From the NCBI RefSeq assembly GCF_900114615.1, contig NZ_FOTS01000002.1:1-64000 (forward strand): a stretch of DNA of 64,000 nt. Reading direction: 5' to 3'. A model generated the notes under the pieces. The model was not told the origin of the DNA. It made no database searches and worked only from the letters and a program-made list of their open reading frames with translations. The DNA is from Pelosinus propionicus DSM 13327 (GTDB lineage: Bacteria > Bacillota > Negativicutes > DSM-13327). A program made the translations under genes and the position numbers. Positions 18,328-28,253 of the stretch are shown in pieces. How positions within the stretch are numbered: the first letter of the stretch is position 1; every line of letters starts with the position of its first letter.

Positions 18328-18642
18328 TTAAAATATTTTAACCTGCAGAACCACTAGATTACCTGTACTTGTATTAAAAAAGCCATGTCCTTCTCCTCGC
18401 GGGGATAAAATAATATCCTTTTCCTTAAGAATAAATTCTTTACCATTAATCGTGAGTATACCTTCACCTTCAACAACATAAAAGACCTCATCCATATCTT
18501 TATGAGTATGCTCGGGCGTATTTTGCCCAGGTGCATACAATAAAAGTCCTGTATCAAGTTTACTGCCTTCATGGGTGAGAGCTTTACGCACCGATTTTTC
18601 ATTTGAAAAGTCTAATAACGAATTAACATTTATTTTTTCCAT
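18328..18642 (-). CDS. single-domain cupin
   Basis: The 104-residue beta-barrel protein has both cupin motifs: HTHKDMDEVFYVVEGEG (metal ligands His44, His46, Glu51) and the later PRGEGHGF with His86. All four metal ligands are present, so it should bind Fe, Mn or Ni. The role is not predictable. AGGAGG precedes its ATG. It lies between DUF2798 and the NimA-like gene with gaps of 37 and 46 bases. Confidence 0.8.
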   Translation of the reverse strand: MEKINVNSLLDFSNEKSVRKALTHEGSKLDTGLLLYAPGQNTPEHTHKDMDEVFYVVEGEGILTINGKEFILKEKDIILSPRGEGHGFFNTSTGNLVVLQVKIF

Positions 18643-18679
18643 TCCAATTCCTCCTTGTTTTTATATAGTTTTGCTGCCT

Positions 18680-18907
18680 TTAGAAATCCTCCGTAATTCT
18701 CGCAATCCCCCGCCTAATAATAGGGGGAATATATGTTGCAATAGGAACAGCTAAGCTAAGAGCAATCATCCACTCCTTTATCCAATGCAAAAAAAAATTT
18801 TCAGTTCCACTGTTCGTAAATGTTAACACAGCGGAAATAATACATGATGTGAAACCTCCCATTAGTAATCCAAATACGATTCCTGCATATTTTTTATTAA
18901 TCTTCAT
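18680..18907 (-). CDS. DUF2798 two-helix membrane protein
   Basis: The 75-residue protein has two membrane helices (about 6-30 and 42-62) separated by a short loop and looks like the DUF2798 family, whose function is unknown. It is first in the operon controlled from the divergent region next to the HxlR gene. It may sense or protect the membrane during the same stress; that is inference. Confidence 0.7.
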   Translation of the reverse strand: MKINKKYAGIVFGLLMGGFTSCIISAVLTFTNSGTENFFLHWIKEWMIALSLAVPIATYIPPIIRRGIARITEDF

Positions 18908-18948
18908 AATGCCACCCTTTCTTTTTTACCATAATGTAATTGGCACTA

Positions 18949-19009
18949 CGTATTGCCTATAAGTACATTTGTTACTATAATAAGAGCGAAAGTTACTTTT
19001 TGCAATACG
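18949..19009. promoter_or_regulatory. HxlR promoter with mirrored boxes
   Basis: On the plus strand TTGCCT (18953-18958) and TATAAT (18976-18981) are 17 bases apart, a good sigma-A promoter for the HxlR gene. CGTATTGC (18949-18956) overlaps the -35 and its reverse complement GCAATACG (19002-19009) lies just after the start of transcription. The pair flanks the promoter and is a candidate HxlR operator. Confidence 0.55.
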
Positions 19010-19072
19010 GCACTATTTCGTTCAATACAAACGAGATGGTAAGTATTATTGATTTTACTGGAGGCTCGCACT

Positions 19073-19417
19073 TTGGATACAAAAGTCTGTCCTATTGAAG
19101 AGGCAATTAACTTAATAGGGCATAAATGGAAAGTCCTTATTATTAGAAACTTGCTAACTAAAGATCATCAACGTTATGGCTGCCTTCAGAAAGGAATAAA
19201 CGGCATTAGTCAAAAAATGCTTACTCAGCAGCTTCGACAGCTAGAACAAGATGGGCTGATTTCTCGCAAAGTCTTTGCAGAAGTTCCCCCAAAGGTTGAA
19301 TACTCTTTAACTGAGCTTGGAAGAAGTCTTCAGCCAATCTTAGAGTCCATAAGTACTTGGGGAAAAGGATATCTGGGAACCAAAGGAACGGATTCTAAAG
19401 ATTTTATTGATGACTAA
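19073..19417 (+). CDS. HxlR-family winged-helix regulator
   Basis: With the TTG start at 19073 (8 bases after TGGAGG) the protein is 114 residues. It has the HxlR pattern: CPIEEAINLIGHKWKVLIIRNLL near the N-terminus, ISQKMLTQQLRQLEQDGLI as recognition helix, and the wing VEYSLTELG. The N-terminal Cys (VCP) is the redox- or electrophile-sensing residue in several relatives such as YodB and HypR. It faces the DUF2798-cupin-NimA operon and probably represses it until stress occurs. Confidence 0.88.
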   Translation: MDTKVCPIEEAINLIGHKWKVLIIRNLLTKDHQRYGCLQKGINGISQKMLTQQLRQLEQDGLISRKVFAEVPPKVEYSLTELGRSLQPILESISTWGKGYLGTKGTDSKDFIDD

Positions 19418-19495
19418 ACTAGTATCCCTCATCTCCGCAAATTCATAACTGGGAGTGCACATAACAATCTTTATTTAGCGCCTTTCTCAGATAAT

Positions 19496-19531
19496 AAAAA
19501 AGTATCAGCGTAATTATGCTGATACTTTTTT
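19496..19531. terminator. bidirectional terminator
   Basis: Arms 19496-19509 and 19518-19531 (AAAAAAGTATCAGC and its complement) form a perfect 14-bp stem with an 8-nt loop and A/T runs on both sides. It serves the converging HxlR and desulfidase genes. Confidence 0.8.
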
Positions 19532-19541
19532 ATTATCTTTT

Positions 19542-20855
19542 TTATTGTTTATTCAGCATGATTTGCAAAATCTGCCCATCGGTCTGAACCATTCCCTGAC
19601 ATGCTAATTGTCCTAAGTTAGCAATCGATTGATCCACATCTTCCGCAACAATCCCTTCACTCTCTGTAACACGAATTCCTTCAAGAGCCATTAATACAGC
19701 CTTATATCCAGACATAACCGACGTAGAAACCTTCATGGCACAGCTATTGGATGCTCCATCACAAATGAGCCCTGCCACATCACCAATCATGTTAGAAATA
19801 GCCATACTAACCGTCTTAAAGTCTCCTTTCATCAGCCAGGCCATTCCTGCTGCTGATCCCATTGAAGCGGTGGTAACAGCACATAATGCTGATAATTTGG
19901 GAAGCTTATCGTGGATATAGATCGCCATCATATGAGATAACATCAATGCTCTTGTAAGGGCTTCTTCATCGGCTTTTACATGCTCGGCCACTACTACTAC
20001 GGGCATCGTTGCCGATATCCCTTGATTGCCAGAGCCAGAATTGGTCATAGCAGGCAATGCCGCTCCGCCCATTCGCGCATCAGAAGCTGCAGTTGTACGC
20101 ATTAAAATCTGAGTCAAAAGACCATCGGATAAAAGTCCTTGATTTCTATGATGTTCCATTGTGGCACCAATACGCAGCCCATACTGCCCGCTCATCCCTT
20201 CCTGGGATAATGAATTATTTAGGGTTGCTGCTTCGAGGATAAAATCAATTGTCTCCAATGGTGCTTGAGTGGCAAAATCGAATATATCACGAGCTCTTAT
20301 CCCAGCTATTGAATATTCATCTTCTTTATCATCAGCAGGACAAGCCTCAGGTTCTGCTTGAAACACAACTTTGCCATTTTCCTCAATGCGTATCACTTGA
20401 GTATGGCTATCAGCAATAGAAACCGTCACCCATTCTTCTCCATGTATAACCTTTGCTTCAGAGTACAAAATCTGTGGTACCTCTGCAATCGTAATCTGAA
20501 CCCGCCCTTGAGCAATCATTTGCTTACTCTCTTCAACCTGCGCTGCAGTCAGATGCTTAAGTACCTCTAGTTTTCCTTCCGGATCGCCACCAATGGCACC
20601 TACAGCAGCTGCAATAAAAAGCCCGGTCGTGCAAGTCCCCGGCACAGTAACCCCCATTCCGTTCTTCATCAAGTTAGCCGATACTTTTGCTTCAATCTTT
20701 TCAACAGATTTTCCTAACTTCTGAGCTGCAATAGCAGCTGCTAACGCTAACGAAATTGGTTCTGTACAGCCTAAAGCTGGCACTACTTCTTTTTTAACAA
20801 TATTGATAAATTTTGACCATAAAGGATTCCCCGCTTCTAAAGACACTTCTTTCAT
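19542..20855 (-). CDS. L-cysteine desulfidase-like Fe-S protein (UPF0597/YhaM, CyuA-like)
   Basis: The 437-residue protein matches the serine dehydratase alpha-chain/UPF0597 family. Near the N-terminus is [18 protein letters not shown], whose Cys is a cluster ligand, and in the C-terminal third [13 protein letters not shown] supplies further Cys. Relatives (CdsB/CyuA) use a [4Fe-4S] cluster to convert L-cysteine to pyruvate, ammonia and sulfide. The gene is alone, with no transporter next to it. The oxygen-labile cluster suits an anaerobe. L-serine deamination is the main alternative. Confidence 0.85.
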   Translation of the reverse strand: MKEVSLEAGNPLWSKFINIVKKEVVPALGCTEPISLALAAAIAAQKLGKSVEKIEAKVSANLMKNGMGVTVPGTCTTGLFIAAAVGAIGGDPEGKLEVLKHLTAAQVEESKQMIAQGRVQITIAEVPQILYSEAKVIHGEEWVTVSIADSHTQVIRIEENGKVVFQAEPEACPADDKEDEYSIAGIRARDIFDFATQAPLETIDFILEAATLNNSLSQEGMSGQYGLRIGATMEHHRNQGLLSDGLLTQILMRTTAASDARMGGAALPAMTNSGSGNQGISATMPVVVVAEHVKADEEALTRALMLSHMMAIYIHDKLPKLSALCAVTTASMGSAAGMAWLMKGDFKTVSMAISNMIGDVAGLICDGASNSCAMKVSTSVMSGYKAVLMALEGIRVTESEGIVAEDVDQSIANLGQLACQGMVQTDGQILQIMLNKQ

Positions 20856-21080
20856 ATTGAAACACTCCTTTCACGCATATTATTTTAAAAAACTGCTTTT
20901 ATCAATGAAGCTCTGCTACATCAAATGACCTGTCAGATTCTCTCGACCCTAAGTATACACTACAATCAACACTTATTACCGTACAAGATTTTGATTGAAT
21001 CTGATTCTTTTGGTAATTTACTGCCAGTTACAGAAAAATCGACAAAAGCACTATTCTACTAAAGCGTATAGCACTTCTAA

Positions 21081-21560
21081 TCATTCCTTTGTTTGTATAT
21101 CATGATCAAGAGATAATTGCATATGCAATAATGGGAAAGGTTTACCCATACTATCAGCTTCTGATTTTCCTATAACAGTAAAACCTATGTGCTTATAAAA
21201 GCCGACGGCTTGTTCATTTTGTACATTTACATCTACATAGTTTGCATGAAAAGTGTCTATGGCGTGCATTACTAATTGATATCCAATTCTCCTTCCACGC
21301 CACGAGGGATGGATAAAAAGCATTTCAATTTTTTCTTTTTCTACCCCTATAAAACCAGCAATGAGATTTTGCTCATCACGTATACAAGCTAATTCTCCCA
21401 TCTGCAGCAATCCACTTTGAACGAAAGGTTTAAAAAATTGAATATCCCCTTCTGTTAAAAAATGATGGGTTGCACGTACCGATGCTTCCCAAACTTCTAA
21501 AACTTGCGGATATTCTTCAGCTTTTATTATATCTACTTTATACCGTATTACAACAGCCAT
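21081..21560 (-). CDS. GNAT-family N-acetyltransferase
   Basis: The 159-residue protein is one GNAT domain, with motif A HPSWRGRRIGYQLV near residues 88-101 and the C-terminal FYKHIGF. It resembles the YjaB/PhnO-like group by length. I chose ATG 21558-21560 with GAGGTG 6 bases before it, over a GTG three codons upstream that overlaps the ribosome site. No partner gene identifies the substrate. Confidence 0.82.
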   Translation of the reverse strand: MAVVIRYKVDIIKAEEYPQVLEVWEASVRATHHFLTEGDIQFFKPFVQSGLLQMGELACIRDEQNLIAGFIGVEKEKIEMLFIHPSWRGRRIGYQLVMHAIDTFHANYVDVNVQNEQAVGFYKHIGFTVIGKSEADSMGKPFPLLHMQLSLDHDIQTKE

Positions 21561-21654
21561 CGTCCTCACCTCAGTTAGAGTATCACTAACCCACTCTATT
21601 ATTAAGCTCTATTAATATTTACCACCGAAATACGAAACTCCTGCACTATTATGA

Positions 21655-21719
21655 AAAAGCAGTTCTCCTGCGGGCTTTTTGCCGGTTTTTCCGGATCAAA
21701 GCTGTGGAGAACTGCTTTT
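21655..21719. terminator. long structured terminator behind PTS operon 1
   Basis: Arms 21655-21668 and 21706-21719 form a perfect 14-bp stem (AAAAGCAGTTCTCC and its complement). The 37-nt interior can fold further (CCGGTTTTTCCGG). On the minus strand a T-run follows. It lies about 80 bases after the IID gene. Confidence 0.65.
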
Positions 21720-21801
21720 AAAATCGTGAATAAAAATCTATAAATTCTAGGGAATTAGCTGGTATAGATTAATTGCTGCAGCGAATAGCAATAAACTTTT
21801 T

Positions 21802-22635
21802 TTAGAAAATACCTAATGCTGCACCTATACCTGAAATACCAGCAATTATGCATAATACTGTTGTTGATTTCATTTTCCTGTTTAATAAGTGAAGCGTAAA
21901 TAATGTCATGACCAGTGGTAATAAGCCTAATAGCAATTTGTCTAAAACATCTGCCTGCAATTTCAATACAGATTCACCCAAGTGAAAGGAAACAGGAGAA
22001 GACAAGGTAACAAAACTTGCTGTAAGGCCCCCCAACACGATTCCCCCCATCGTTTGCGCTACTGTCATTACTTTTTGAATCATATTTCCCGCCATGAGCT
22101 TTTGCAGACCTTCACGCCCGAGGAAATATCCCTTCATCCACAAGTTATATGCAATCGTGAACATGATTAACGGCATTAGAAGGATATATAGACCTACACC
22201 GATCAAATTTCCTTGAGCAGAAATACTCAAAGCAAAGGACAAGAGAATCGGCGTCAATGTACCCTGCCATAACGTATCTCCGATACCAGCAAGAGGGCCC
22301 ATTAAACCCGTTTTTAAACCATTGATCATCTGATCGCTAATAGGCTTACCTTTCGCTCGCTGTTCTTCCAATGCAATCGTCATGCCACCAATGATGCTGC
22401 CAAAATGCGGTTCAGTGTTAAAAAATGCCAAGTGGCGCTGCAGTGCTGCTTTCATTTCTTCTTTGTCATGTCCATATAGTTTCTTTAAAACTGGCGATAA
22501 TGCATGAACAAAGCCATTTGCCATTAAGCGTTCATAGTTGTAATTAGACACGTAGAAAAACATCCAAAGCCAGAAGGATTTTACTACATCACTCTTCTTA
22601 AGCAAACTTTGTTCCGTTTTTTCTTGCTCAGCCAT
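21802..22635 (-). CDS. mannose-family PTS component IID (operon 1)
   Basis: The 277-residue protein is a PTS-D subunit. It has an amphipathic N-terminus, then NYERLMANGFVHALSPVL, the family block HLAFFNTEPHFGSII and LKTGLMGPLAGIGDTL, followed by membrane helices. IID forms the membrane channel with IIC and is unique to the mannose/sorbose/fructose (Lev) PTS class. Its ATG overlaps the region of the IIC stop. It is last in the operon and is followed by a terminator hairpin. It shares the layout of the IID at 47884. Confidence 0.93.
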   Translation of the reverse strand: MAEQEKTEQSLLKKSDVVKSFWLWMFFYVSNYNYERLMANGFVHALSPVLKKLYGHDKEEMKAALQRHLAFFNTEPHFGSIIGGMTIALEEQRAKGKPISDQMINGLKTGLMGPLAGIGDTLWQGTLTPILLSFALSISAQGNLIGVGLYILLMPLIMFTIAYNLWMKGYFLGREGLQKLMAGNMIQKVMTVAQTMGGIVLGGLTASFVTLSSPVSFHLGESVLKLQADVLDKLLLGLLPLVMTLFTLHLLNRKMKSTTVLCIIAGISGIGAALGIF

Positions 22636-23397
22636 TTATCTCGCCCCCTGATCTTTCATTGAAAGTTCTGTATAAAGTATTGCAATGATAAATCCAATAA
22701 TGGAAATCGTAATAATTGGAATATGGAAATATACCTGTAAGATGAAACCAATCAGAAAGAATAAGATGATGTACTTGTTAACAATTGCTCTTAGGTTCAT
22801 TGCAATCCCCAATGCAGGCAATACTCCGCCAATAACAGTGAGTACGTGGAGCGGTGTTCCGCTGAGTGATTGAATAATCCTCGTCATGATATCGGCGCCA
22901 TAGTATACGCCCAAAGCTACTGGCAATATCGATATAAATGCTAGAAATAATTGCGATGGTACAACATTAAAGAAGTTCACTTTCTTGTAATTACCTTCTG
23001 CTGCAGCTTTGTCTGCCATATGAACAAATGCGATATCTACCGTCATTCTCAACGTAAAGAGCATCGTCCCTAATAATCCGATCGGTACTGCCAGTGATAC
23101 AGCTACCTGAGGTGTTGCTCCCGCTGCCATAGCCAGTGCCGTTCCCATCGTTCCAGCTAGACCCGGATCCATGGGAACAGTACCGCCTGCAGAAATATAA
23201 GCCAGATAAGGTAAGTTGATTGCTGCACCAATAATGCATCCGGTAACTGGATCTCCGAGAATAAATCCGACTAAGGTCCCGGCAATTAAAGGTCTGTTTG
23301 CAATGGTTGCCCCTAAATTGGTCAACCATGGAGTTCCGTTAAAACCCAAATAATATACCACGCCAATTAATATGGCCTGAAAAATATCTATGGACAT
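22636..23397 (-). CDS. mannose-family PTS component IIC (operon 1)
   Basis: The 253-residue membrane protein is the sugar-binding IIC subunit. Typical features are the N-terminal LIGVVYYLGF, the repeated GxxxGDPVTGCIIGAAINL block and AGGTVPMDPGLAGTMGTALA. It is directly followed by IID. The transported sugar cannot be read from sequence; the SDR encoded just upstream in the operon suggests a ketose or polyol, by analogy with the Klebsiella sorbose operon. Confidence 0.92.
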   Translation of the reverse strand: MSIDIFQAILIGVVYYLGFNGTPWLTNLGATIANRPLIAGTLVGFILGDPVTGCIIGAAINLPYLAYISAGGTVPMDPGLAGTMGTALAMAAGATPQVAVSLAVPIGLLGTMLFTLRMTVDIAFVHMADKAAAEGNYKKVNFFNVVPSQLFLAFISILPVALGVYYGADIMTRIIQSLSGTPLHVLTVIGGVLPALGIAMNLRAIVNKYIILFFLIGFILQVYFHIPIITISIIGFIIAILYTELSMKDQGAR

Positions 23398-23454
23398 TGA
23401 GCATCCCCCTCTTTTTTCATGTGGTGTGGATCAGTGCTTAATACACTTACTTTA

Positions 23455-24231
23455 TTAATGCATTAAGCTGCCACCTGTTAAATTTATCGCCTGACCTGTC
23501 ATGTATTCCGATTTATCACTAGCAAGGAAAATTGCCATATCGGTAAAGTTCTTATAACTGCAAACGCGTCCCATTGGAATGTTCTTGCAGAAATATGGCA
23601 TAACATCTTCTGGTTTCAAATTACGTTTACGCGCATAATCGGCAATCTGCTTATCCCACATTGGCGTTTGTACAACGCCTGGGCAGATAGAATTTGCACG
23701 TATTCCTTGTTGAGCATATTCTAATGCAATGGACTGTGTAAGTCCGATCACACCGAATTTACTGGCACAATATGCCTGATACTGTGCGCCTGCTTTTTTA
23801 CCCGATTGGGATGACATGTTAATGATGACGCCACCGTCATTTTTGAGCATGTGCATTACTGCACTCTGGCAGCAGAAGAACATGCCTTTAAGGTTGACAT
23901 TAAGCGTCAGATCCCATATTTCTTCTGTACAATCGAGAAATGGTAAGATTTTCGATACTCCTGCGCAGTTCATCCAAACATCAATGCTGCCAAATGTATC
24001 AGCTGCTGCTTCGCCAGCTGCAAAAACCGAACCTTTATCTGCTACATTTACTTTTTGATACATTGCCTCGCCGCCATTTGCGTTGATTTTATCTGCTGTG
24101 CATTTTGCTGCTGCTTCATCAAGATCTAGCACTGTAATTTTGGCGCCTTCCTTTGAAAAAGCTATTGCTGCTGCTTTGCCAAGGCCGCTGCCTGCACCTG
24201 TTACAACAATAGATTTTCCTGTTAATAACAT
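23455..24231 (-). CDS. short-chain dehydrogenase/reductase in PTS operon 1
   Basis: The 258-residue protein is a classical SDR. The nucleotide motif is TGAGSGLG (11-18) with Asp35/Asp37 after strand 2, which favours NAD. NCAG (88-91) and the catalytic Ser-Tyr154-Lys158 (YQAYCASK) are intact. The start is ATG 24229-24231, 9 bases after GAGGAG; an earlier ATG touches the ribosome site. Placed between PTS IIB and IIC genes it probably oxidises or reduces the imported sugar phosphate, like sorbitol-6-phosphate dehydrogenase of sorbose operons. The exact substrate is inferred only from position. Confidence 0.88.
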   Translation of the reverse strand: MLLTGKSIVVTGAGSGLGKAAAIAFSKEGAKITVLDLDEAAAKCTADKINANGGEAMYQKVNVADKGSVFAAGEAAADTFGSIDVWMNCAGVSKILPFLDCTEEIWDLTLNVNLKGMFFCCQSAVMHMLKNDGGVIINMSSQSGKKAGAQYQAYCASKFGVIGLTQSIALEYAQQGIRANSICPGVVQTPMWDKQIADYARKRNLKPEDVMPYFCKNIPMGRVCSYKNFTDMAIFLASDKSEYMTGQAINLTGGSLMH

Positions 24232-24260
24232 TGAATCCATCTCCTCTTTTTACTTTAGGC

Positions 24261-24737
24261 TTATTTCAAATATTCTTCCACGCCAACAGCTTGCTGATCA
24301 GGAATAATATGAATTACTAATTTTGTACCATGAGCCGTGATCTTCTTAAAAGTTTCTCTTTCTGTATCGGAAGCCGAAATGTTCTTATAGAATTTCGTGC
24401 GTTTTGTATTTGCCCCCATGCCGCCGATAATGATCTTTTCAAGGGGAAGTCCTGTTTCGATTACAGTTAAGAAACTTTCCGGAACTTTTGCCAGGATCAT
24501 GAGTTTTTCATCATCACTCATTTTTTTAATCTCTGCGGCTGCTTCCTCGCAATGGTAAATATGCAGCTTAATTTCTCTAGGAACAGCCATTTCAATAATA
24601 GATTTCAGAAAGTCATCGGATGCTGTTTCATCATCGATGATTACGATGTGATTTGCTCCTACATATTGCAGCCAAGCTGTCATTACCTGCCCATGAATCA
24701 ATCTGTCATCAATACGTGCCAGCACTATTGTCGCCAT
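24261..24737 (-). CDS. mannose-family PTS component IIB (operon 1)
   Basis: The 158-residue cytoplasmic protein starts with MATIVLARIDDRLIHGQV; His15 is the phosphorylated residue of the IIB-Man/Sor family. It passes phosphate from IIA to the incoming sugar at IIC/IID. Its first 29 bases overlap the end of the IIA gene, a sign of tight coupling. Full family length, nothing missing. Confidence 0.93.
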   Translation of the reverse strand: MATIVLARIDDRLIHGQVMTAWLQYVGANHIVIIDDETASDDFLKSIIEMAVPREIKLHIYHCEEAAAEIKKMSDDEKLMILAKVPESFLTVIETGLPLEKIIIGGMGANTKRTKFYKNISASDTERETFKKITAHGTKLVIHIIPDQQAVGVEEYLK

Positions 24738-25179
24738 TGTAACTCGTCTCCTTATTGCCTATTAAGCTTTTTTTGTTCAACTCGCCAATTAAATCTTTAA
24801 TTCCATATTGTCCGGATTCTATAAGAGCATCTACCATGCTATCCAGATCTTCTTGTGCCATTCTTTTTCCAATTGCTTCTAGCAGCATCGGAAGGTTGAC
24901 GCCAGTAATTGCTTTGAATTTGTATTCTCTTAACAGAGGATACTTTAATGCTACCTGATTCGCCGGGCTTGCCGAAAACAAATCCGTAAATACCAAAACC
25001 CCATCACCATCATCCAATTCACCAACCTCCTTACAAATTAAATTTCCAAATGCTGTGATATCATCTCCATGATATAATCCTAATACTTTGCATTTTTCCT
25101 GCTTTCCTATAATCAGTTCAGCTGCATTTAAAAGTCCTGCTGCCAATTCTCCATGTGTTGCAATCAATATACCGACCAT
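24709..25179 (-). CDS. mannose-family PTS component IIA (operon 1)
   Basis: The 156-residue protein is an IIA-Man domain with His9 in ATHGELA as the phospho-acceptor from HPr and FTDLFSASPAN as the second family block. It is first in operon 1, 76 bases after a sigma-54 promoter. GGAGG lies 7 bases before the ATG. The last ten codons run into the IIB gene. Confidence 0.92.
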   Translation of the reverse strand: MVGILIATHGELAAGLLNAAELIIGKQEKCKVLGLYHGDDITAFGNLICKEVGELDDGDGVLVFTDLFSASPANQVALKYPLLREYKFKAITGVNLPMLLEAIGKRMAQEDLDSMVDALIESGQYGIKDLIGELNKKSLIGNKETSYNGDNSAGTY

Positions 25180-25254
25180 TCTTTCGCCTCCAAAATTTAT
25201 AACAGCAACGATATCTATATATTCTCATTACATTGCTTCTCTATTTAATATACT

Positions 25255-25270
25255 TGCAAGTACTGTGCCA
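25255..25270 (-). promoter_or_regulatory. sigma-54 promoter of PTS operon 1
   Basis: On the minus strand TGGCAC, five bases, then TTGCA match the -24/-12 consensus of RpoN promoters with the invariant GG and GC correctly spaced. It lies 76 bases before the IIA start and points into the operon. The divergent gene codes for a sigma-54 activator. Confidence 0.88.
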
Positions 25271-25352
25271 ATTCAAATAATCGTCTATGTGTGTTATAAA
25301 AACATAATTAATTTGACAAAAAACTGCATATTTTTCATTATAGAAAATCCAC

Positions 25353-25493
25353 GTGTGTCAAAAAGTCTGGTATTTCAAAATCCAGTGTTTGCCCCTCTCA
25401 TCTGTGTCAACAATATTATTTTTTTATAGTCTGTGTCATTTTACTGTGTCACAAATATGGCGTTTCAGTTATAATGAAAAGTGAACTGTGTTG
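25353..25493. promoter_or_regulatory. CTGTGTCA direct repeats, probable activator-binding region
   Basis: GTGTGTCA at 25353-25360, CTGTGTCA at 25402-25409, 25431-25438 and 25444-25451, and CTGTGTTG at 25486-25493 all face the same way. They lie about 85-220 bases upstream of the -24 element, the right range for enhancer sites of a LevR-like activator. They also precede the activator gene itself. Confidence 0.6.
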
Positions 25494-25512
25494 AAATGAA
25501 AGGGTGAAAAGT

Positions 25513-28185
25513 TTGCACTATGAGAAGAATTTAAAGCGAAAAGACCGAATTTATCAATTATTAAATAAAAATCTTGAAAAACAAGAAATCCAAGAGGCAG
25601 CACAGATCTTTAATTATGGTCTGCATGCCGGCAAAATTTCTACTGAGCTGCATATTGACCGCTCCAATGTCAGCAGAGAATTAAATCAACTGGTAAAAGA
25701 AACTACTGTGATTAAAATCTCTGGCAAGCCAGTATTATATTTTTCAAGAAAAGCCATCGAGTGTCTTTTTCACGTAAAAATTTTACAATATGTTTTTAAT
25801 AGCAAAACTCTTTTTTTACAAATTCTAGATCCCCATGTTGGTATAGTTACTTTGTCTGAGACAAAACAAAACAGCTATTCCATGCCATCACTTCCAAAAA
25901 AAGATAAAATCGCAACAGAATCTTTTAAGAAGATTTTCGACACCCTTATCGGTACAGATTCCAGCTTAAAGAATCAAATCAAACAGGCTATCGCTGCCAT
26001 CATCTACCCGCCTAACGGCCTGCATACTTTTTTGATGGGACCTACCGGTGTAGGTAAAACAACTTTTGCTGAGCTCATGTATCGTTATGCCATCGCAATA
26101 GAAAAATTAAGCGCAGATGCGCCTTATATCATCTTCAACTGCGCTGATTATGCAGGAAATTCTCAATTGCTTTTGTCTTATCTGTTCGGCCATGTCAAAG
26201 GTGCCTTTACCGGTGCTGACAAAGAAAAGCCAGGTTTAATCGACGCTGCTGATGGAGGCATTTTATTCTTAGATGAAGTTCACCGTCTTTCACCAGAAGG
26301 ACAGGAAATGTTGTTTTCCTTGATGGATCGGGGAATTTTTCGCAGACTCGGTGAATCTGACAATCTTCATAAAGCCAATGTTCGCTTAATTTTAGCCACA
26401 ACAGAAAATCCAGAAAAAGCGGTGTTAACAACCTTCTTGCGCAGAATTCCCTGCGTAATCAAAATCCCTAGTCTTTCTGAACGACCAATGAAGGAACGGA
26501 TGCAGCTTATTTGCGCCTTCTTCATCGAAGAATCAAAAAAAATAAAACTTCCAGTCACAGTATCAACAGAAGTTCTAAAGTTATTTTTATTATATGACTG
26601 TAAGGGAAACATCGGACAGTTGAGAAATGATATTCAAATCACCTGTGCTAATGCTTTTGTCGATTATCTCACCGAAAACAAAGATACAATCTATATCAAG
26701 CTCTCTCAGATGGCAAACCGATTCACAGAAGGTCTTTTTATAATGGATCAAAAACGCGAAGAGCTGGTTCAGAGTTTTGATTTGAATTCTATCGTTGACC
26801 TTACATTCAGCGCAGAAACGATAGAAGATGAAGACCCTTTAAAAAAAATCATATTTCACGATGATTATAAAACAGAAGAAGATTTTTATGAAAGCATCTT
26901 ACACAATTCCAGAAAATATTTCGATGAAGGAAAATCCATTGCAGAAATTAAGAATAACATTAATTTACAGGTAGTAGAATATTTCAATAAATTTCCTCCA
27001 CAAAAAATAAATAAAACTAGTAACGAACAAGATTCCATGTTATATAAAATTATCCAGGAAGAAGTAATAAATGTCGTCAGAGAAATTCTAGCTGAAGTTG
27101 CAGCAGATCTTAATATTTGTATTGATTCCAGGATTATTTACAGTTTGGCACTACATATAGAGACATTAATGGAACGACTCAAAACTGGAGTTCATGTATA
27201 TAATTCAAGTTTGCTAATGAATCAGACTCACCTCACGGATGAATATGAAATGTCATTAAAAATTAAAAACAAACTTGAAAAGAAACTTCATATAAAGATT
27301 CCAAATGAGGAAGCGGATTTCATTGCTATGTTCCTTTATGCCCTGAAGAATAGTGAACATCAGAATTATATCAGCGTCATTGTAATGGCTCATGGAAATT
27401 CAACGGCAAGCAGCATGGCAAGCGTCGCAAATGAACTGCTCCAAACGGATCATATTAAAGCAATCGATATGCCCTTAAAAAAAACAGTAAATGATACCTT
27501 GCAAAATGCGATTGAATTGGTACGAAACATCAACCCTCAAAAAGGTGTATTACTCTTAGTAGATATGGGCTCTTTAGCAACTTTTTCCGAGTCAATTACG
27601 AAAGAAACAGGAATTTTAACAGATACGATAAAAATGGTAAGTACACCTATGGTGATTGAAGCAGCAAGAAAATCTATGATGCCAAACATGACATTGGAAC
27701 TTCTCGTTGAAGAAGTAGAAAAAACCAGCATTTTCATTGGACAAAGCATGAGTCTTTCAGCTAACAAAAGAAAAAATGAAGCCGCTGCCAGTAAAACTAT
27801 TGCATCAGCCACTGAATTGGATTATTTTGACCATGACCGTGATAAAATGATGACGCTGTTAGGTCGAGTACTTACTTTTTTAAATCCAGTGAAAGCTTAC
27901 GATTTGCTCAATCAAGTATATAATGCTCTTTTGAAACAGTTAGAGATTGCGCCTGACAGGGGATTAAAAATAAAATTTATGTTTCACAATATGGGTATGA
28001 TTGAACGACTTATATCTAAGGAAATATTTGAATATACAAAATTAAAAGACTTTAAAAAAGAAAAAAAATCTATTTTCATTACAATAAAAGCCGAATATAA
28101 AATTATCGAAAATGCATTCGGCATCCATATCCCCGACAGCGAATTTGCCTATATTATAGAAATGCTGAGTATTTATTTTGATTAA
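25513..28185 (+). CDS. LevR-type sigma-54-dependent activator with PRD domains (PTS operon 1)
   Basis: The protein of about 890 residues has an N-terminal helix-turn-helix (about 25-75) and a sigma-54 AAA+ domain with Walker A GPTGVGKT (about 176-183) and GAFTGA (about 230-235). A first PRD, an IIA-Man-like domain with a phosphorylatable His ([10 protein letters not shown], about 627) and a second PRD with His about 825 follow. PTS phosphorylation of these His residues sets activity according to sugar supply. LevR also has a IIB-like domain before PRD2; here that stretch is missing. TTG 25513 fits AAAGGG better than GTG 25504. It is divergent from PTS operon 1. Confidence 0.9.
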   Translation: MHYEKNLKRKDRIYQLLNKNLEKQEIQEAAQIFNYGLHAGKISTELHIDRSNVSRELNQLVKETTVIKISGKPVLYFSRKAIECLFHVKILQYVFNSKTLFLQILDPHVGIVTLSETKQNSYSMPSLPKKDKIATESFKKIFDTLIGTDSSLKNQIKQAIAAIIYPPNGLHTFLMGPTGVGKTTFAELMYRYAIAIEKLSADAPYIIFNCADYAGNSQLLLSYLFGHVKGAFTGADKEKPGLIDAADGGILFLDEVHRLSPEGQEMLFSLMDRGIFRRLGESDNLHKANVRLILATTENPEKAVLTTFLRRIPCVIKIPSLSERPMKERMQLICAFFIEESKKIKLPVTVSTEVLKLFLLYDCKGNIGQLRNDIQITCANAFVDYLTENKDTIYIKLSQMANRFTEGLFIMDQKREELVQSFDLNSIVDLTFSAETIEDEDPLKKIIFHDDYKTEEDFYESILHNSRKYFDEGKSIAEIKNNINLQVVEYFNKFPPQKINKTSNEQDSMLYKIIQEEVINVVREILAEVAADLNICIDSRIIYSLALHIETLMERLKTGVHVYNSSLLMNQTHLTDEYEMSLKIKNKLEKKLHIKIPNEEADFIAMFLYALKNSEHQNYISVIVMAHGNSTASSMASVANELLQTDHIKAIDMPLKKTVNDTLQNAIELVRNINPQKGVLLLVDMGSLATFSESITKETGILTDTIKMVSTPMVIEAARKSMMPNMTLELLVEEVEKTSIFIGQSMSLSANKRKNEAAASKTIASATELDYFDHDRDKMMTLLGRVLTFLNPVKAYDLLNQVYNALLKQLEIAPDRGLKIKFMFHNMGMIERLISKEIFEYTKLKDFKKEKKSIFITIKAEYKIIENAFGIHIPDSEFAYIIEMLSIYFD

Positions 28186-28253
28186 ACATAGCATATTGGC
28201 TTTAAGCTAGCATAGAGCATCAGCGATCGATCTATATTATGATTCTTTTTAAT

